5,859 nucleotides of DNA from an uncultured Clostridia bacterium (GTDB lineage: Bacteria; Bacillota; Clostridia; Oscillospirales; Acutalibacteraceae). Shown here piece after piece: positions 5,176-5,859 of the stretch. A model generated the notes under the pieces. The model was not told the DNA's origin. It ran no database searches and worked only from the letters and a program-made list of their open reading frames with translations. Location: the NCBI GenBank assembly GCA_944381295.1, contig CALWKP010000028.1, positions 1 through 5,859 of the forward strand, read 5' to 3'. Each line of letters begins with the position of its first letter. The first letter of the stretch is position 1. Made by a program: the position numbers and the translations under genes.

Positions 5176-5859
5176 ATGCCAAGAATCTATTTGAGCCCGT
5201 CGCTTCAGCCGTACAACCTGTACGCAGTCGGAGGGAACGAACAAGAGTATATGAATCTGGTAGCGGACGCCATGGAACCGTATCTGAGGACCAATGGGAT
5301 TCAGTATACCAGGAACAGGATCGGCATGACATTGGGGGATGCGATCCGGGAATCCAATGCAGGATATTATGATTTGCATCTGGCACTGCACAGCAATGCA
5401 GCGGCAGGTGATCTGGCAGGGAAGGTACGGGGAGCAGACGTTTATTATTACCGGTACAGCGTGCGAGGGAAAGAAGCGGCAGAGATCATCGCAGAGAATT
5501 ACAAAAAGATTTATCCGTTCCCCTCGAAGGTAACTGCACGCCCGACGACGACTTTAGCGGAAGTGACCAAGACGAATGCGCCGGCAGTATTGATTGAGAC
5601 AGAATACCATGATAATTTGGAAGGGGCCAACTGGATTCGTGCCAATATTGAGAATATTGCGAAAAACCTGGTGGAATCCCTGACGATTTATTTTGGGATA
5701 CCGTTTATTTCTCCGCCGCAGCCGGAACGTCATGGAAAAGTCAAGACGCAGGGCGGGAATCTGAACCTGAGAAGCAAACCCAGTCTGGATGCCCCGCTTA
5801 TCGCGCGTATGCCAAATGGAGCTTCGGTAAAAGTGCAGGGGGAATGGAACGGTTGGTAT
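5176..5859 (+). CDS. N-acetylmuramoyl-L-alanine amidase-like protein with C-terminal SH3 domain (3' truncated by window edge)
   Basis: The first 228 residues of a gene that continues past the window. Residues about 3-175 look like an Amidase_3-type fold, which cleaves the bond between N-acetylmuramic acid and L-alanine in peptidoglycan: IYLSPSLQPYN at the N-terminus, NEQEYMNLVADAM (21-33), LHLALHSNAA (67-76, zinc-ligand-like H72) and APAVLIETEYHDN (135-147, with E141 at the catalytic Glu position). The usual DPGHGG motif is replaced by LSPSLQ, so the first zinc-binding His is absent; I recall similar 'SPSxQ' amidases in clostridia and their phages. After a Pro-containing linker (180-186), residues about 188-228 begin a bacterial SH3 domain (GNLNLRSKPSLDAPLIARMPNGASV), a cell-wall-binding module. 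There is no signal peptide, so export would need lysis, a mother-cell role or a non-classical route. The start ATG follows a G-rich ribosome binding site. Confidence 0.85.
   Translation, partial: MPRIYLSPSLQPYNLYAVGGNEQEYMNLVADAMEPYLRTNGIQYTRNRIGMTLGDAIRESNAGYYDLHLALHSNAAAGDLAGKVRGADVYYYRYSVRGKEAAEIIAENYKKIYPFPSKVTARPTTTLAEVTKTNAPAVLIETEYHDNLEGANWIRANIENIAKNLVESLTIYFGIPFISPPQPERHGKVKTQGGNLNLRSKPSLDAPLIARMPNGASVKVQGEWNGWY

Overview
The window looks like a chromosomal segment of a spore-forming, low-to-medium GC Firmicute, most likely class Clostridia. The evidence is a forespore-type sigma factor at the left edge, strong AGGAGG-like ribosome binding sites, and at the right edge a peptidoglycan amidase with a C-terminal SH3 domain of a kind I associate with clostridial genomes. 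A more precise taxonomic assignment is not supported from sequence alone.

Layout: (1) positions 1-471, plus strand, the C-terminal half of a sporulation sigma factor, best read as SigF (SpoIIAC), cut by the window edge. (2) 472-695, a non-coding convergent region with two stem-loops: an unusual 27-bp inverted repeat (548-621) and a perfect 15-bp hairpin (633-666) that serves as terminator for the minus-strand operon. (3) 696-4033, a two-gene minus-strand operon: a AAA+ ATPase (683 aa, TTG start) followed 41 bp later by a 414-aa protein with an N-terminal DUF4157 / 'eCIS core' domain carrying an HELTH motif. Both resemble accessory components of extracellular contractile injection systems (eCIS), yet no sheath, tube, baseplate or spike gene lies in the window and unrelated genes flank the pair on both sides. 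(4) 4034-4220, a divergent intergenic region with a good vegetative-type promoter for the operon and a near-perfect palindrome at the predicted transcription start. (5) 4221-5123, plus strand, a membrane-anchored or secreted NodB-type polysaccharide deacetylase. (6) 5176-5859, plus strand, an amidase-like protein with a bacterial SH3 domain, cut by the right edge.

Functionally, sigma factor, deacetylase and amidase fit a sporulation or cell-wall remodelling neighbourhood. The ATPase plus DUF4157 pair looks like a separate module placed between them. The most interesting hypothesis is that it is a stand-alone, two-gene derivative of eCIS machinery: an ATPase that handles or loads a DUF4157-tagged protein whose roughly 300-residue C-terminal part I do not recognise. 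This is inference; structural eCIS genes elsewhere in the genome cannot be excluded.
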